From Nitrospirota bacterium (GTDB lineage Bacteria; Nitrospirota; Thermodesulfovibrionia; Thermodesulfovibrionales; UBA6898), in NCBI GenBank assembly GCA_021814475.1, contig JAKAIE010000005.1:1-62719 (forward strand): a stretch of 62,719 nt of DNA. The letters are read 5' to 3'. This document shows positions 15,531 through 24,366 of this stretch, piece after piece. The notes under the pieces are model-generated. The model was not told the DNA's origin, searched no databases, and saw nothing but the letters and a program-made list of their open reading frames with translations. A program made the position numbers and the translations under genes. The first letter of the stretch is position 1; every line of letters begins with the position of its first letter.

Positions 15531-15875
15531 TTACTCGCAGGAACTGCAGCCGGAACCGCAGGAAGATGCGCCGCCGGAGCCGCAGGAGGGGGCTGCACCG
15601 CCGTTGATTACGAAGCCTTCGCCCCTGTCCGTGGAGACATAGTCGATCTCCTTGTCCGCGAGGCTTGCAGAGGCCTCCTTGTTCATGAAGACCTTCAGGC
15701 CGTTGTTCTCGACCGTATCGTCGTCAGTAGCAGCCTTTTCGTCGATGTCCATGCCGTAGCTCGGACCGCAGCAGCCGCCGCCCTGGACAAAGATCCGCAG
15801 ACCCCAGCCTTCCTTGCCTTCAGCCTTCAGTATCTCTTTGGCCTTTTCGGCCGCACTATCGGATATTTTCAACAT
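15531..15875 (-). CDS. IscA/ErpA-family protein with unusual cysteines
   Basis: A 114-residue HesB/IscA-fold protein related to iron-sulfur carriers. The core shows LRIFVQGGGCCGPSYGM (C35 and C36) where the usual motif is GGCSGFQY. The usual C-terminal CGC pair is replaced by a Gly-Ser-Cys tail with C98, C106, C110 and C113. The vicinal C35-C36 and the stretched tail are not those of standard A-type carriers, so its cluster or metal may differ. It precedes hemB directly and follows the M16 peptidase by 61 bases. Confidence 0.85.
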   Translation of the reverse strand: MLKISDSAAEKAKEILKAEGKEGWGLRIFVQGGGCCGPSYGMDIDEKAATDDDTVENNGLKVFMNKEASASLADKEIDYVSTDRGEGFVINGGAAPSCGSGGASSCGSGCSSCE

Positions 15876-15936
15876 GATAACCTCCAGAGGGAAAAATATT
15901 GTGTATCTTTAGAATAAGGCAATAAAACGCGAAAAA

Positions 15937-17184
15937 TCAAGCAATCAGGCCGTCCATGACGTTCTTCTGAACCGGGCCGTAGACTGTCAGGGCAAAACTG
16001 TCTTTCGTGATCAGCCTCTCCGCGAGGGCCTTTATCTGGGCCATGCCGACATGGTCGACCTTCTTTATAATCTCATCCGAGGGTATATATCTGCCGAAGT
16101 ACATCTCCTGCCTGGCGATGTTGTTCATCCTGCTGTTCGTGGACTCGAGTCCGAGGATCAGGTTGCCCTTCAGATGGTTCTTGGCGCGCTGGAGCTCTGT
16201 CTCGGTCATGCTCTCCTTCAGCCCCAGCATCTCCTCGATGACGAGTTCAGCCACCTCGCGCACCTTTTTCTTTGACACACCCGCATAGACGCCCCAAATA
16301 CCGGTATCGAAATAAGACGAGGTGTATGAATAGACGGAATAGGCAAGCCCCCGCCGCTCCCTCACTTCCTGGAAGAGCCGCGAGCTGACACCTGCACCGA
16401 GGATAGTGTTAAGGACGAAGAGCGCGTAGCGGTCTTCGCTGACCTGTGAGATCGAGGGAACGCCGATGCAGAGGTGCGCCTCGGACATCTCCTTCGGAAA
16501 GACATGCACCGCCTTCGTGAAGACCGGCTGCTGCCCCCTCCTCGGTTCGGAGCCATGGCGCAGTCCGCCGAACTTCCGGTTGAGCAGTTCGAGCATCTCC
16601 GCGGGGACGAAATTCCCGGCGCAGGCGATGACGATGTCCTTCGTCCCGTAGTACCGCCTGATATGGCCGAGGATGCTCTCCCGGGTGAAAGAGGCGATCG
16701 TCTCCCTGGTGCCCAGGATCGGCTGTCCGAGTCCCCCCTCGCCCCAGACCGTCTTGTTGAAGAGATCGTGGACATAGTCGTCGGGTGTGTCCTCGACCAT
16801 CTTGATCTCTTCCCTGATGATCTTTTTCTCCTTTTCGATCTCATCTTCGGGAAATACCGAGTGGACGAAGATATCGGAGAGGAGGTCAATGCCTGTTTCG
16901 AGATGTTCGTCCAGGACCTTTATATAGAATGCGGTGTTTTCACGGGAGGTAAAGGCGTTCAGGTCGCCGCCGATCGAGTCGATCTCGATGGCGATCTCCT
17001 TGGTATCACGCCTTTTGGTACCCTTGAAGAACATATGCTCCAGGAAATGGGATATCCCGTTCTCCTCAGGTCCTTCGTAGCGGGAACCGACTTTCACCCA
17101 GATGCCGACGGCAACCGACCGGACGGTCTTGAAAGACTCCATCACTACCGGGATGCCATTTTCGAGATGTTCTTTTGTAAACAT
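15937..17184 (-). CDS. M16 family zinc peptidase (processing protease-like)
   Basis: A 415-residue peptidase of the mitochondrial processing peptidase/PqqL type. The zinc site is the inverted motif in HFLEHMFFKGT (HxxEH), with the distal glutamate in the helix near ENTAFYIKVLDEHLE. The second, structural half has the R/Y-type loop (GVSSRLFQEVRERRGLAYSV). The substrate is not known. In many bacteria this gene follows pnp, as here, and related enzymes trim small peptides. Confidence 0.92.
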   Translation of the reverse strand: MFTKEHLENGIPVVMESFKTVRSVAVGIWVKVGSRYEGPEENGISHFLEHMFFKGTKRRDTKEIAIEIDSIGGDLNAFTSRENTAFYIKVLDEHLETGIDLLSDIFVHSVFPEDEIEKEKKIIREEIKMVEDTPDDYVHDLFNKTVWGEGGLGQPILGTRETIASFTRESILGHIRRYYGTKDIVIACAGNFVPAEMLELLNRKFGGLRHGSEPRRGQQPVFTKAVHVFPKEMSEAHLCIGVPSISQVSEDRYALFVLNTILGAGVSSRLFQEVRERRGLAYSVYSYTSSYFDTGIWGVYAGVSKKKVREVAELVIEEMLGLKESMTETELQRAKNHLKGNLILGLESTNSRMNNIARQEMYFGRYIPSDEIIKKVDHVGMAQIKALAERLITKDSFALTVYGPVQKNVMDGLIA

Positions 17185-17205
17185 GAGATCTCCCCTGGTT
17201 TCAGT

Positions 17206-17239
17206 CGGAAAAAAATAAAGGGGATCCTGGAATCCCCTT
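17206..17239 (-). terminator. Rho-independent terminator after pnp
   Basis: A perfect 8-bp stem (AAGGGGAT/ATCCCCTT, six-base loop) at 17218-17239. On the minus strand it is followed by TTTATTTTTTT. It separates the rpsO-pnp operon from the downstream M16 peptidase gene, though readthrough is possible. Confidence 0.8.
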
Positions 17240-17274
17240 CTTTATATTCAGGACGGCGGGAAAGGACAGGCCTG

Positions 17275-19365
17275 TTACGAGCCCGTCTCCTTCATCGCCT
17301 CTTTCCTGCTGAGCCGTATCTTGCCCATCTTGTCTATCTCGATGACCTTCACATCGATCTCATCTCCTTCGGAGACGACATCCGTCACCTTCGCGACCCT
17401 CTGGTCCGCAAGCTGGGATATATGGACGAGTCCTTCAGTCCCCGGCAGGATCTCGACAAACGCGCCGAAGTCCATGATCCGTTTGACCTTGCCGTGGTAG
17501 ATCCTGCCGATCTCCGCCTCGGCGATGATGCCGTTGATGATGTCGATCGCCTTCTGGGCAGCTTCGCCGTCAGAGGCCGCGATGTTGATCATGCCGCTGT
17601 CTTCGATATTGATCTTCACCCCGGTCTGCTCGATGATTCCCCGGATGACCTTTCCGCCTGTCCCGATGACCTCGCGGATCTTGTCCTGCTTGATCTGCAT
17701 CGTATAGATGCGCGGGGCATGACTCGCAAGTTCCTTCCGCGGCGCCGTCAGCGTCTCGTTGATCTTGCCGAGGATGAAGACCCTGCCCTGGCGCGCCTGC
17801 TCCAGTGCCTGTTCCATGATCGGCCGGGAGATCCCGCCTATTTTGGTATCCATCTGGAATGCGCAGATGCCGCCTTCGGTCCCGGTCACCTTGAAGTCCA
17901 TGTCCCCGAGATGATCTTCGAGTCCGAGGATATCCGTCAGGACGACCACACGGTCTCCCTCCTTGATCAGGCCCATCGCAATACCCGCCACAGGGGCCTT
18001 GATCGGCACGCCAGCATCCATCAGAGCCAGCGTCCCTCCGCAGACCGTCGCCATGGAGGACGACCCGTTCGACTCCAGGATGTCGGAGACTATCCTGACG
18101 GTGTACGGGAAGTCCGTCTTCGACGGCATGACCGCCTTCAGCGACCTCTCTGCGAGTATCCCGTGCCCGATCTCACGTCTGCCCGGCGAACGGAGAGGCT
18201 TAACCTCGCCGACACTGAACGGAGGAAAATTATAATGGAGCATGAAAGACTTCGAGGTCTCGCCCTCAAGGGAGTCTATCCTCTGCTCGTCATCCGTGGT
18301 TCCGAGTGTCACAACGGCGAGACACTGCGTCTCCCCCCTGATAAACAGGGCGGACCCGTGGGTCCTCGGGAGGATGCTCACCTCGGAGTTGATCTGCCTT
18401 ATCTGGTCGGGCTTTCTTCCGTCTGCCCTGATATTGTCGTTCAGGATCATGTTCCTGACAAGATTCTTCTCTATATCGCCAAAGATCGAGGCAATCTCCT
18501 TCGACCTGTCTTTTTCTTCAGTATTGATCTGACCGATGATCTCTTTCAGGATCTCATCGAGTGCCGCCTGCCGGCGCATCTTGTCAGGGACGGTGATGGC
18601 CGCTTTGATCTTCCCGAGGGCCAGTTCGTTCACCCTGACCTTGAGCTCTTCATCGGTGGCGGGAACGGCAAAGGTCCTCTTTTCCCTGCCCGCCTTCTCC
18701 CTGAACTCGTTCTGGAGCCTGCAGAGTTTCTTTATTTCGGCATGGGCAATGTCTATCGCCTCGAGCAGGTCCGCCTCGCTCATCTCCTGGGCGCTGCCCT
18801 CGACCATCGCCACCGCGTCTTCCGTCCCGGCGACGACGAGGTTCATATCGCACTCCTCAATCTCGCGCTGGTCAGGGTTGATCACGAACGAACCCATCAC
18901 ACGACCTATTCTCACGGCCCCGACAGGACCGTTGAAGGGAATGTCGGAGATGTGGAGGGCCGCGGACATCGTAATGATGCCGAGGATATCCGCAATGTTC
19001 TCCTCACCGTACGAGAGCACATTGACAATACCCTGTGTCTCGCAGCTGTATCCCTTGGGGAAGAGCGGCCTGCACGGCCGGTCGATCAGACGGGAAGTCA
19101 GGACCTCTTTTTCGGTCGGCCTGCCCTCTCGCTTGAAAAATCCTCCGGGGATCTTGCCCGCGGCATACGTCTTTTCGAGGTAATCGATCGTCAGGGGGAA
19201 AAAATCTATCCCTTCTCTCGGTGTCTTGCTGCTCACCGCCGTGGCCAATACAACGGTATCGCCGTATTGCGCAACTACTGATCCGTCGGCCTGCCGGGCC
19301 ATTTTTCCTGTTTTAAAGCTCAGTTCTTTGCCGCGGATCTCAATTGTAACAGTCTGTTCCATCAT
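17275..19365 (-). CDS. pnp: Polynucleotide phosphorylase
   Basis: A 3'-5' phosphorolytic exoribonuclease of the RNA degradosome, 696 residues. Two RNase PH domains are present; the second carries GRREIGHGILAERSL. A KH domain (IREVIGTGGKVIRGIIEQTG, near 555-620) and an S1 domain (GKVKRIMDFGAFVEILPGTE, near 625-690) follow. The start is the first of two adjacent ATG codons, five bases after the rpsO stop, with AGGAAA upstream. The rpsO-pnp order is conserved across bacteria and usually autoregulated. Confidence 0.98.
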   Translation of the reverse strand: MMEQTVTIEIRGKELSFKTGKMARQADGSVVAQYGDTVVLATAVSSKTPREGIDFFPLTIDYLEKTYAAGKIPGGFFKREGRPTEKEVLTSRLIDRPCRPLFPKGYSCETQGIVNVLSYGEENIADILGIITMSAALHISDIPFNGPVGAVRIGRVMGSFVINPDQREIEECDMNLVVAGTEDAVAMVEGSAQEMSEADLLEAIDIAHAEIKKLCRLQNEFREKAGREKRTFAVPATDEELKVRVNELALGKIKAAITVPDKMRRQAALDEILKEIIGQINTEEKDRSKEIASIFGDIEKNLVRNMILNDNIRADGRKPDQIRQINSEVSILPRTHGSALFIRGETQCLAVVTLGTTDDEQRIDSLEGETSKSFMLHYNFPPFSVGEVKPLRSPGRREIGHGILAERSLKAVMPSKTDFPYTVRIVSDILESNGSSSMATVCGGTLALMDAGVPIKAPVAGIAMGLIKEGDRVVVLTDILGLEDHLGDMDFKVTGTEGGICAFQMDTKIGGISRPIMEQALEQARQGRVFILGKINETLTAPRKELASHAPRIYTMQIKQDKIREVIGTGGKVIRGIIEQTGVKINIEDSGMINIAASDGEAAQKAIDIINGIIAEAEIGRIYHGKVKRIMDFGAFVEILPGTEGLVHISQLADQRVAKVTDVVSEGDEIDVKVIEIDKMGKIRLSRKEAMKETGS

Positions 19366-19370
19366 GTAGT

Positions 19371-19637
19371 CTATTTCCTTATGCCGAGCCGGCTGATTAT
19401 TGTGTCGTACCGCTCTTTTCCTGTTCTTTTTAAATAATCGAGCAACTTTCTTCTCTGAGCAACCAGCATAAGAAGCCCGCGCCTGGAGTGGTGATCTTTG
19501 GGATGCACCCTGAAGTGCTCTGTCAGATACCCTATCCGTTCACTGAGGATGGCTATCTGCACCTCCGGCGAGCCTGTGTCCTTTTCGTGAATCTTGTAAT
19601 TCTGAATAATCTCCGTCTTATTTTTTTCGATTCCCAT
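19371..19637 (-). CDS. rpsO: Ribosomal protein uS15
   Basis: Primary 16S rRNA-binding protein of the small subunit. The sequence [20 protein letters not shown] and the stretch [20 protein letters not shown] are diagnostic. With ATG 19637 it is 88 residues, the usual S15 size; an in-frame start 18 bases upstream would cut into the ribosome binding site (GGGTGGTG) and is not chosen. It leads the rpsO-pnp operon. Confidence 0.98.
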   Translation of the reverse strand: MGIEKNKTEIIQNYKIHEKDTGSPEVQIAILSERIGYLTEHFRVHPKDHHSRRGLLMLVAQRRKLLDYLKRTGKERYDTIISRLGIRK

Positions 19638-19776
19638 GAAATCACCACCCTTCACTGTCGTTTTTATAGAGCTATAAGGTTAACACAGAAGCCCTGATCC
19701 TGTAAAGCTGACGCACCAGCCGGCAGTGTCTGATTCGCCGGTACGAAGACCATCGGCCGGCCCGGGACCGGCGGGC

Positions 19777-21795
19777 TCAGACCTTCTCGATCACAAAGAG
19801 GAGCTGCCCTTCCCTGACCGTTTCGTTCAGCCTGACGCAGACCTCGGTGATCTGGGCGTCGAAGGGCGCGAGCACCGCGTTTTCCATCTTCATCGCCTCG
19901 AGGTTTATCACCTCTTCGCCCTTATGGACGATATCCCCGGCCTTAAGCGGGCCCCTCTCTGGATTGCCGATCCTCCAGATATTGCCGTTGATCGGCGCAC
20001 CGATATGGTTGACGCCCTTCGCCATCCTGGTCTCGGCCTTCTTCGCCCTCGGCGTCTCGACCGCGTAGACCCGTGTCTTATTGTTCACCTTCATCACGAC
20101 ATGAATGATCCCGTCGTGTTCCGCGCCGACAGAGACGAACTCGATCGAATACGGCTTGCCCCACAATTCGAAATCCACCCGGTCTCCCGGTCTCTTGAGT
20201 CCGGAACGCCAGACAGTGGTCGGCAGCACGAGCGGAGATTCCCCGTACTTCTCCCTGAACTCTATGAAGGCGACCGCGTCCTTGGGGTGCATCAGGAAGA
20301 GAATAAACTCTTCTTCCGTCGGGACCCTGCCGATCGTCTCGGTCAGTTCCCGCCTGAGCCTCTCCATATCGTCGTCTTTCAGGAGATCGAGGGGGGAGAG
20401 GTCCTTCCTCTCCGTCATCCGTGCCTCCCATTCGTCGCCGAAAGTCGACTGGTAGACCCAGTCGGCCGGCCATCCGACAGGCAGCTTCCCGTAGCTGCCG
20501 AGCAGAAGGTTCCTGAAGTCTCCCGGCGCGGTCCTGAAGAGCTGCAGGAGTTCTTCCTGTTCGTGCTGCTCCATAGCGCCGAGGTCCTGGTCTTTTTCCT
20601 CCACGAACTTCATCAGGAGACCTGTCACGTGGCGCACTCCTGCGTCGCCCCGCTCCTTCGAGTACCGGTTCACGATACCGCTGCAGGTGACCCAGGTGAT
20701 CTGGGACCCGGGGGTGACATCGAAGTACTTCACGATCCGGTTATACAGGGACATCACCTTCAGGATCGCCGGCATCAGGTGGAGGAATTCGCCCTTGTCC
20801 GCCTGCTCGAAGGAACTGGGGAACGCGCCGCCAGGCATCCTGTGTTGCGTCACCGTATGATCGAATCCCTTGAACGGGGATTCGGCCCATTCGTAGGCCC
20901 CTATCCATTCCCTGACCTTCTGCACCGCCCTGCCCGCCTGCTCCCGGTCGATATGCACCCGTATCCCCGACTCTTCGAATATCGCCTGGACCGCCAGTAT
21001 CGGCGAATGGCCGTAGAACCTGACGAGCGAGTCCTCCTCGACATCGAAGATCGCCGCGCCCGCCCTCGCCGCGGAAATAAACGCGGGGATGGCGAGGCCG
21101 TCGGTAATATGCCGGTGGTAGTTGAGCACCATCTCAGGGTATGCCTGTTTGATCGCATCGATCAGGTTGCCGATGCGGGTGACGTCGCCGACCCCGGCCA
21201 TATCCTTCACGCAGAGCACGATCTCGTCCGTGCCCCCGCAGAGCGCCACGATGTCCTTCACCACCGACAGGTAGTATTCGTTCGTCGCCCAGTCGGACGT
21301 GGTGAAGGAGATCGTCGGCTCGAAAAGCCTTCCCCTCTTCATCACGACCTCGGCCACGGTCCTCATGTTCCTGACGTCGTTGAGGAACGAAAAGCAGCGC
21401 CAGACATCGATATCCACGCGGGAGACTACATGCTCGATCACATTCCTAGGATAAGGCCGGTACCCGAAGAGGTTCGTCTCCCTGATCAGGGTCTGCTGGA
21501 GCACGTTCGGCATCAGCCCCCGCAGGAGCTCACCTTCCTCGAAAGGGCTCTCGCGGCGGTTCATGACCCCCACGTGCCAGCGGGCGCCTCCATGGGTCTC
21601 TGCCGAAAAAAGTCCCATCCCGTTATAAAACGGTGCGAGCGTTTTGAGGTCGTAGATCCTGTGGCGGTTTTTGAAATCCGACTGCCCCGCATCCCGCATC
21701 CCGACCGAAGTAAGGCACACGCCGTCGAGGGAACGGACGGCCAAAACGATTTCCCTCGCGGACATGCCGGGCTTGACGAATATTAAGTCTGACAT
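19777..21795 (-). CDS. Carboxyltransferase plus biotin-carrier subunit (PycB/OadA/CfiA-like)
   Basis: The 672-residue protein has an N-terminal carboxyltransferase barrel, a conserved middle domain and a C-terminal biotin carrier domain (biotinylated lysine in NLEAMKMENA). Metal and carboxy-lysine residues are recognisable: MRDAGQSD, CVKDMAG, and NYHRHITDG where pyruvate carboxylases have HLHTHDTSG. With the adjacent biotin carboxylase it forms a two-subunit 2-oxoacid carboxylase, probably of pyruvate. 2-oxoglutarate is another option, since several motifs diverge. No membrane partner of a decarboxylase is nearby. ATG 21795 follows AAGGAGA; the frame upstream is not coding. Confidence 0.85.
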   Translation of the reverse strand: MSDLIFVKPGMSAREIVLAVRSLDGVCLTSVGMRDAGQSDFKNRHRIYDLKTLAPFYNGMGLFSAETHGGARWHVGVMNRRESPFEEGELLRGLMPNVLQQTLIRETNLFGYRPYPRNVIEHVVSRVDIDVWRCFSFLNDVRNMRTVAEVVMKRGRLFEPTISFTTSDWATNEYYLSVVKDIVALCGGTDEIVLCVKDMAGVGDVTRIGNLIDAIKQAYPEMVLNYHRHITDGLAIPAFISAARAGAAIFDVEEDSLVRFYGHSPILAVQAIFEESGIRVHIDREQAGRAVQKVREWIGAYEWAESPFKGFDHTVTQHRMPGGAFPSSFEQADKGEFLHLMPAILKVMSLYNRIVKYFDVTPGSQITWVTCSGIVNRYSKERGDAGVRHVTGLLMKFVEEKDQDLGAMEQHEQEELLQLFRTAPGDFRNLLLGSYGKLPVGWPADWVYQSTFGDEWEARMTERKDLSPLDLLKDDDMERLRRELTETIGRVPTEEEFILFLMHPKDAVAFIEFREKYGESPLVLPTTVWRSGLKRPGDRVDFELWGKPYSIEFVSVGAEHDGIIHVVMKVNNKTRVYAVETPRAKKAETRMAKGVNHIGAPINGNIWRIGNPERGPLKAGDIVHKGEEVINLEAMKMENAVLAPFDAQITEVCVRLNETVREGQLLFVIEKV

Positions 21796-21850
21796 ACGTC
21801 TCCTTAAGGCTTGACAGCCTGCAGGCTTACAGGCTTTCCGGCTGACATTC

Positions 21851-23308
21851 TCACATCCATTTCTGGGGCCCGAGGGCAGAGATCTCGGCAACGTACCGCG
21901 CGATCTTCAGCACCTCGTCCTCGCTGCTCTTTTCCCTGAACATCGAGATCAGCTCATCCATATGCTCCTCGATGAACCTCGTCGAAAAATCGCCTTCGAT
22001 GAAGGCAGGGTGTCTGATGATGCTCAGCAGGAGGGGCTGCAGTGTCCTGACGCCCTCGATCCTGAGGTTCCTGCCGAGCGACCTGTCCATGACCCTGATG
22101 GCGTCCTTCCTGTCGGCGCCCGCGCTCATAAGGAGCATGAAGAGGGAGTCGTAGTACGGCGGGATGTCCGCACCTTCGTAGACGCCCGAGGCGACCCTGA
22201 CGTTCGGCCCCATCGGGACCTGCAGCCGGGTGACCGGCCCGAACGAGGGGCTGAAGGTCTTCGGATCTTCGGCATTCAGCCTGACCTCAAGCGCCCAGCG
22301 GTTCGGATGGATATCGGCCTGCGTAAAGGGCAGTTTCCTGCCTTCGGCCACGTCGATCATGATCCCGACGATGTCGAGACCGGTGATCAGCTCCGTAATG
22401 CCGTGCTCGACCTGCAGGCGGGTGTTCACCTCCAGAAAATAGAACTTCCTGGTCGCAGAGTCGAAGATGAACTCGACAGTGCCCGCTGTCGCATACCCGA
22501 TCTCCTGCATCAGCCGTGCCGCGGTGGAACAGAGCTCCTGGCGAAGGCCCTCGTCGAGAGTCGGGGAGGGCGCCTCCTCTATGATCTTCTGGTTCCGTCT
22601 CTGGATCGTGCATTCCCTCTCGAAGAGATGGACGACGTTGCCGTGCCGGTCCGCAACGATCTGGACCTCTATATGCCGCCCGCGCTCTATATATTTTTCG
22701 ACCAGCACAGTCTCGTCGCCAAAGGACTTCTTCGCCTCGGACCGGGCCTGGGCAAAGCCTGAGGCGATCTGGCCGGAGTTCTCGACCTTCACCATACCCT
22801 TGCCCCCGCCGCCTGCAGAGGCCTTGATCATGATCGGGAACTGCACCTTCTCCTCGTCCATCCACTTCGAGATCTGCGAGGGATCTGTCACGTTACTGAC
22901 GCCGGGTATCGTCGGGACGTTCGCCTTCTGCGCAATGATCTTCGCCTGGATCTTGTCGCCCATCATCCTGATCACCTCGGGGGACGGACCGATCCAGGTA
23001 AGACCCGCGTCGATCACCTTCTGCGCAAAGGCCTCGTTTTCGGCCAGGAAGCCCCAGCCGGGATGGATCGCATCCGAACCGCTCCGAAGCGCGGCATCGA
23101 CCATCTTGTCCATGTTGAGGTACGACTCGACAGGCGGCGCCTCGCCGATATGCACCGCGGCATCGGCCATGAAGACGTGATGAGCCAGACGGTCGGGGTC
23201 GCTGTAGACCGCGGTCGTCGGGATCTTCCTGTCCCTGCAGGTATGCATGATCCTGACCGCAGGCACCCCGCGGTTAGCGATTAATATTCTGTCTATTTTC
23301 TTTTCCAT
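21851..23308 (-). CDS. accC: Biotin carboxylase subunit
   Basis: ATP-dependent carboxylation of biotin on the carrier subunit. The 485-residue protein has the ATP-grasp glycine loop (SAGGGGKGMVKVE), GWGFLAENEAFA near the N-terminus, ERECTIQRRNQKIIEE, and the catalytic stretch FLEVNTRLQVEHGITE. The start ATG 23308 gives the normal MEKKIDRILIANRG beginning. It is 55 bases upstream of the carboxyltransferase gene and is presumably dedicated to it rather than to acetyl-CoA carboxylase. Confidence 0.93.
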   Translation of the reverse strand: MEKKIDRILIANRGVPAVRIMHTCRDRKIPTTAVYSDPDRLAHHVFMADAAVHIGEAPPVESYLNMDKMVDAALRSGSDAIHPGWGFLAENEAFAQKVIDAGLTWIGPSPEVIRMMGDKIQAKIIAQKANVPTIPGVSNVTDPSQISKWMDEEKVQFPIMIKASAGGGGKGMVKVENSGQIASGFAQARSEAKKSFGDETVLVEKYIERGRHIEVQIVADRHGNVVHLFERECTIQRRNQKIIEEAPSPTLDEGLRQELCSTAARLMQEIGYATAGTVEFIFDSATRKFYFLEVNTRLQVEHGITELITGLDIVGIMIDVAEGRKLPFTQADIHPNRWALEVRLNAEDPKTFSPSFGPVTRLQVPMGPNVRVASGVYEGADIPPYYDSLFMLLMSAGADRKDAIRVMDRSLGRNLRIEGVRTLQPLLLSIIRHPAFIEGDFSTRFIEEHMDELISMFREKSSEDEVLKIARYVAEISALGPQKWM

Positions 23309-23451
23309 GTCGATGAATCCTAGCCCTTGATTAATCCGGACGAACAGTATACCATCCAGCATGAATTATATTCAAAAACAGAAATAAGGGCAATTTTCTC
23401 AAGTACAACAAATTCAGCTTGTCCTCTTTTTTTGTCCCCTGCGTTGTTTTC

Positions 23452-23697
23452 CTACAGCTTCATTTCCCGGTCGCGCATCGGCCTGAACGGTTTTTCACGA
23501 TGGTTCATGAACTCGTTGAACTGCGTATGAAACTCGACGAGCCGGTCCAGATCGACCTTCCCCTCGGCAGCCACGGGATTATGCCTGTGCGCGGCAACGT
23601 ATGCCATATCTTCCTTCAGTGATTGGTCCCCGGCAAGTCTCAGAAGTTCCTCTTTCTCGGCATTACTGAGCGTCGTCAATTTTCCTCCGTAGGGCAT
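23452..23697 (-). CDS. Small conserved hypothetical protein (often beside nucleotidyltransferases)
   Basis: An 81-residue acidic helical protein with KEELLRLAGDQSLKEDMAYV, then AAHRHNPV and the C-terminal FNEFMNHREKPFRPM and DREMKL. From memory, similar proteins occur in deltaproteobacteria and Nitrospirota next to a nucleotidyltransferase-like gene. An alternative start is TTG at 23679, preceded by GGAGG; ATG 23697 lies inside the remnant described next. No function can be assigned. Confidence 0.55.
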   Translation of the reverse strand: MPYGGKLTTLSNAEKEELLRLAGDQSLKEDMAYVAAHRHNPVAAEGKVDLDRLVEFHTQFNEFMNHREKPFRPMRDREMKL

Positions 23698-23758
23698 ATC
23701 GGATATTGTTTTCCGAAAAGGCGGTCAGAAGTTTTGAGAGTACGAGCCTGAAATCCAT
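23663..23758 (-). pseudogene. N-terminal remnant of a nucleotidyltransferase-family gene
   Basis: From ATG 23758 the frame reads MDFRLVLSKLLTAFSENNIRYAL and then runs out of frame to a stop at 23663. This matches the first helix and start of the strand of minimal-nucleotidyltransferase proteins, where a MGGFA-type motif would follow. Instead the DNA continues directly into the small conserved gene in another frame. It looks like a deletion product. Confidence 0.5.
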
Positions 23759-23790
23759 AATGGAAATAGTGTAGCATGCAACCGGGAGCG

Positions 23791-23855
23791 ATGGCTCATG
23801 AATTCTCGATGCGAAAAACCCCGGATATCCCACTCTGGTTAGACATCCGGGGCCG
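23791..23855. repeat. Dispersed terminator-like repeat, copy 1
   Basis: It begins ATGGCTCATGAATT and then, after AAAAA, has the hairpin CCCCGGAT ... ATCCGGGG (outer stem 23819-23826 and 23845-23852) with an inner CCCA/TGG stem. A second copy is at 24606-24670. On the minus strand the hairpin is followed by TTTTT, so it can act as a terminator. The two copies flank the toxin-antitoxin genes in the same orientation. Confidence 0.8.
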
Positions 23856-23941
23856 GAGGCAATGATCAAGCTGGTCAAGGTATCAGCATTCAGCCATCAG
23901 CTTTCAGTCTCTGTGCCGCCCATAACGAAACAGACCACTAT

Positions 23942-23970
23942 TTGACAACTATACTTATGAGTTGTACAAT
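23942..23970 (+). promoter_or_regulatory. Consensus promoter with operator inside, driving a leaderless toxin gene
   Basis: TTGACA (23942-23947), a 17-base spacer and TACAAT (23965-23970), followed after six bases by the ATG of the PIN gene. Transcription should begin at or near the A of the start codon, giving a leaderless mRNA. An inverted repeat ACAACT ... AGTTGT (23945-23950 and 23960-23965) spans the spacer and is a natural operator for the toxin-antitoxin complex. Confidence 0.75.
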
Positions 23971-23976
23971 TAAGAC

Positions 23977-24366
23977 ATGAAAATTGTCGCGGATGCAAGC
24001 GCCTTTCTTGCCGTGGTTCTTGATGAAGCAGACAGGGAGTGGATCATTGACAAGACCCTTGGATCCCAAATTATCTCGCCGGAAATCCTGCCTTACGAAA
24101 TTGGGAATGCATTGATCGCAGTCAGGAAAAAGGGGCGGCTCAGCGACCGGGAAGTTGTTAAGGCATATGATATTTCACAGAGAATAATAGCCAGGTTGGT
24201 GCCTGTAAGAATTCATGATGCCCTGAAAATTGCAGTGAGATTTAACATATATGCCTACGATGCATATTACCTGCAGTGTTGCGTTGAAAACAATTTGCCG
24301 CTCATCAGTCTCGATGGACGCATGTGTGAGATAGCAAAAGAAATCGCTATAGAGGTGATCGAATAA
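23977..24366 (+). CDS. PIN-domain ribonuclease toxin (VapC-like)
   Basis: A 129-residue PIN nuclease. The four acidic active-site residues are visible: D6 in IVADASAF, E41 in YEIGNAL, D95 in AYDAYYL and D113 in SLDG. Such toxins cleave tRNA or rRNA and are blocked by a partner antitoxin. No ribosome binding site precedes the ATG; the promoter places the start of transcription at the start codon. The antitoxin gene begins immediately after its stop, the reverse of the usual antitoxin-first order. The region is AT-richer than its surroundings and is flanked by repeats. Confidence 0.9.
   Translation: MKIVADASAFLAVVLDEADREWIIDKTLGSQIISPEILPYEIGNALIAVRKKGRLSDREVVKAYDISQRIIARLVPVRIHDALKIAVRFNIYAYDAYYLQCCVENNLPLISLDGRMCEIAKEIAIEVIE

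Noticed and set aside
16474-19281. Plus-strand open frame of 935 codons
   Set aside because: It is antisense to the M16 peptidase and pnp genes, Asp/Arg/Leu-rich as expected of a GC-rich shadow frame, and has no recognisable domain.
19726-21786. Plus-strand open frame of 686 codons
   Set aside because: It is antisense to the carboxyltransferase/biotin carrier gene, which has clear motifs; composition is typical of a shadow.
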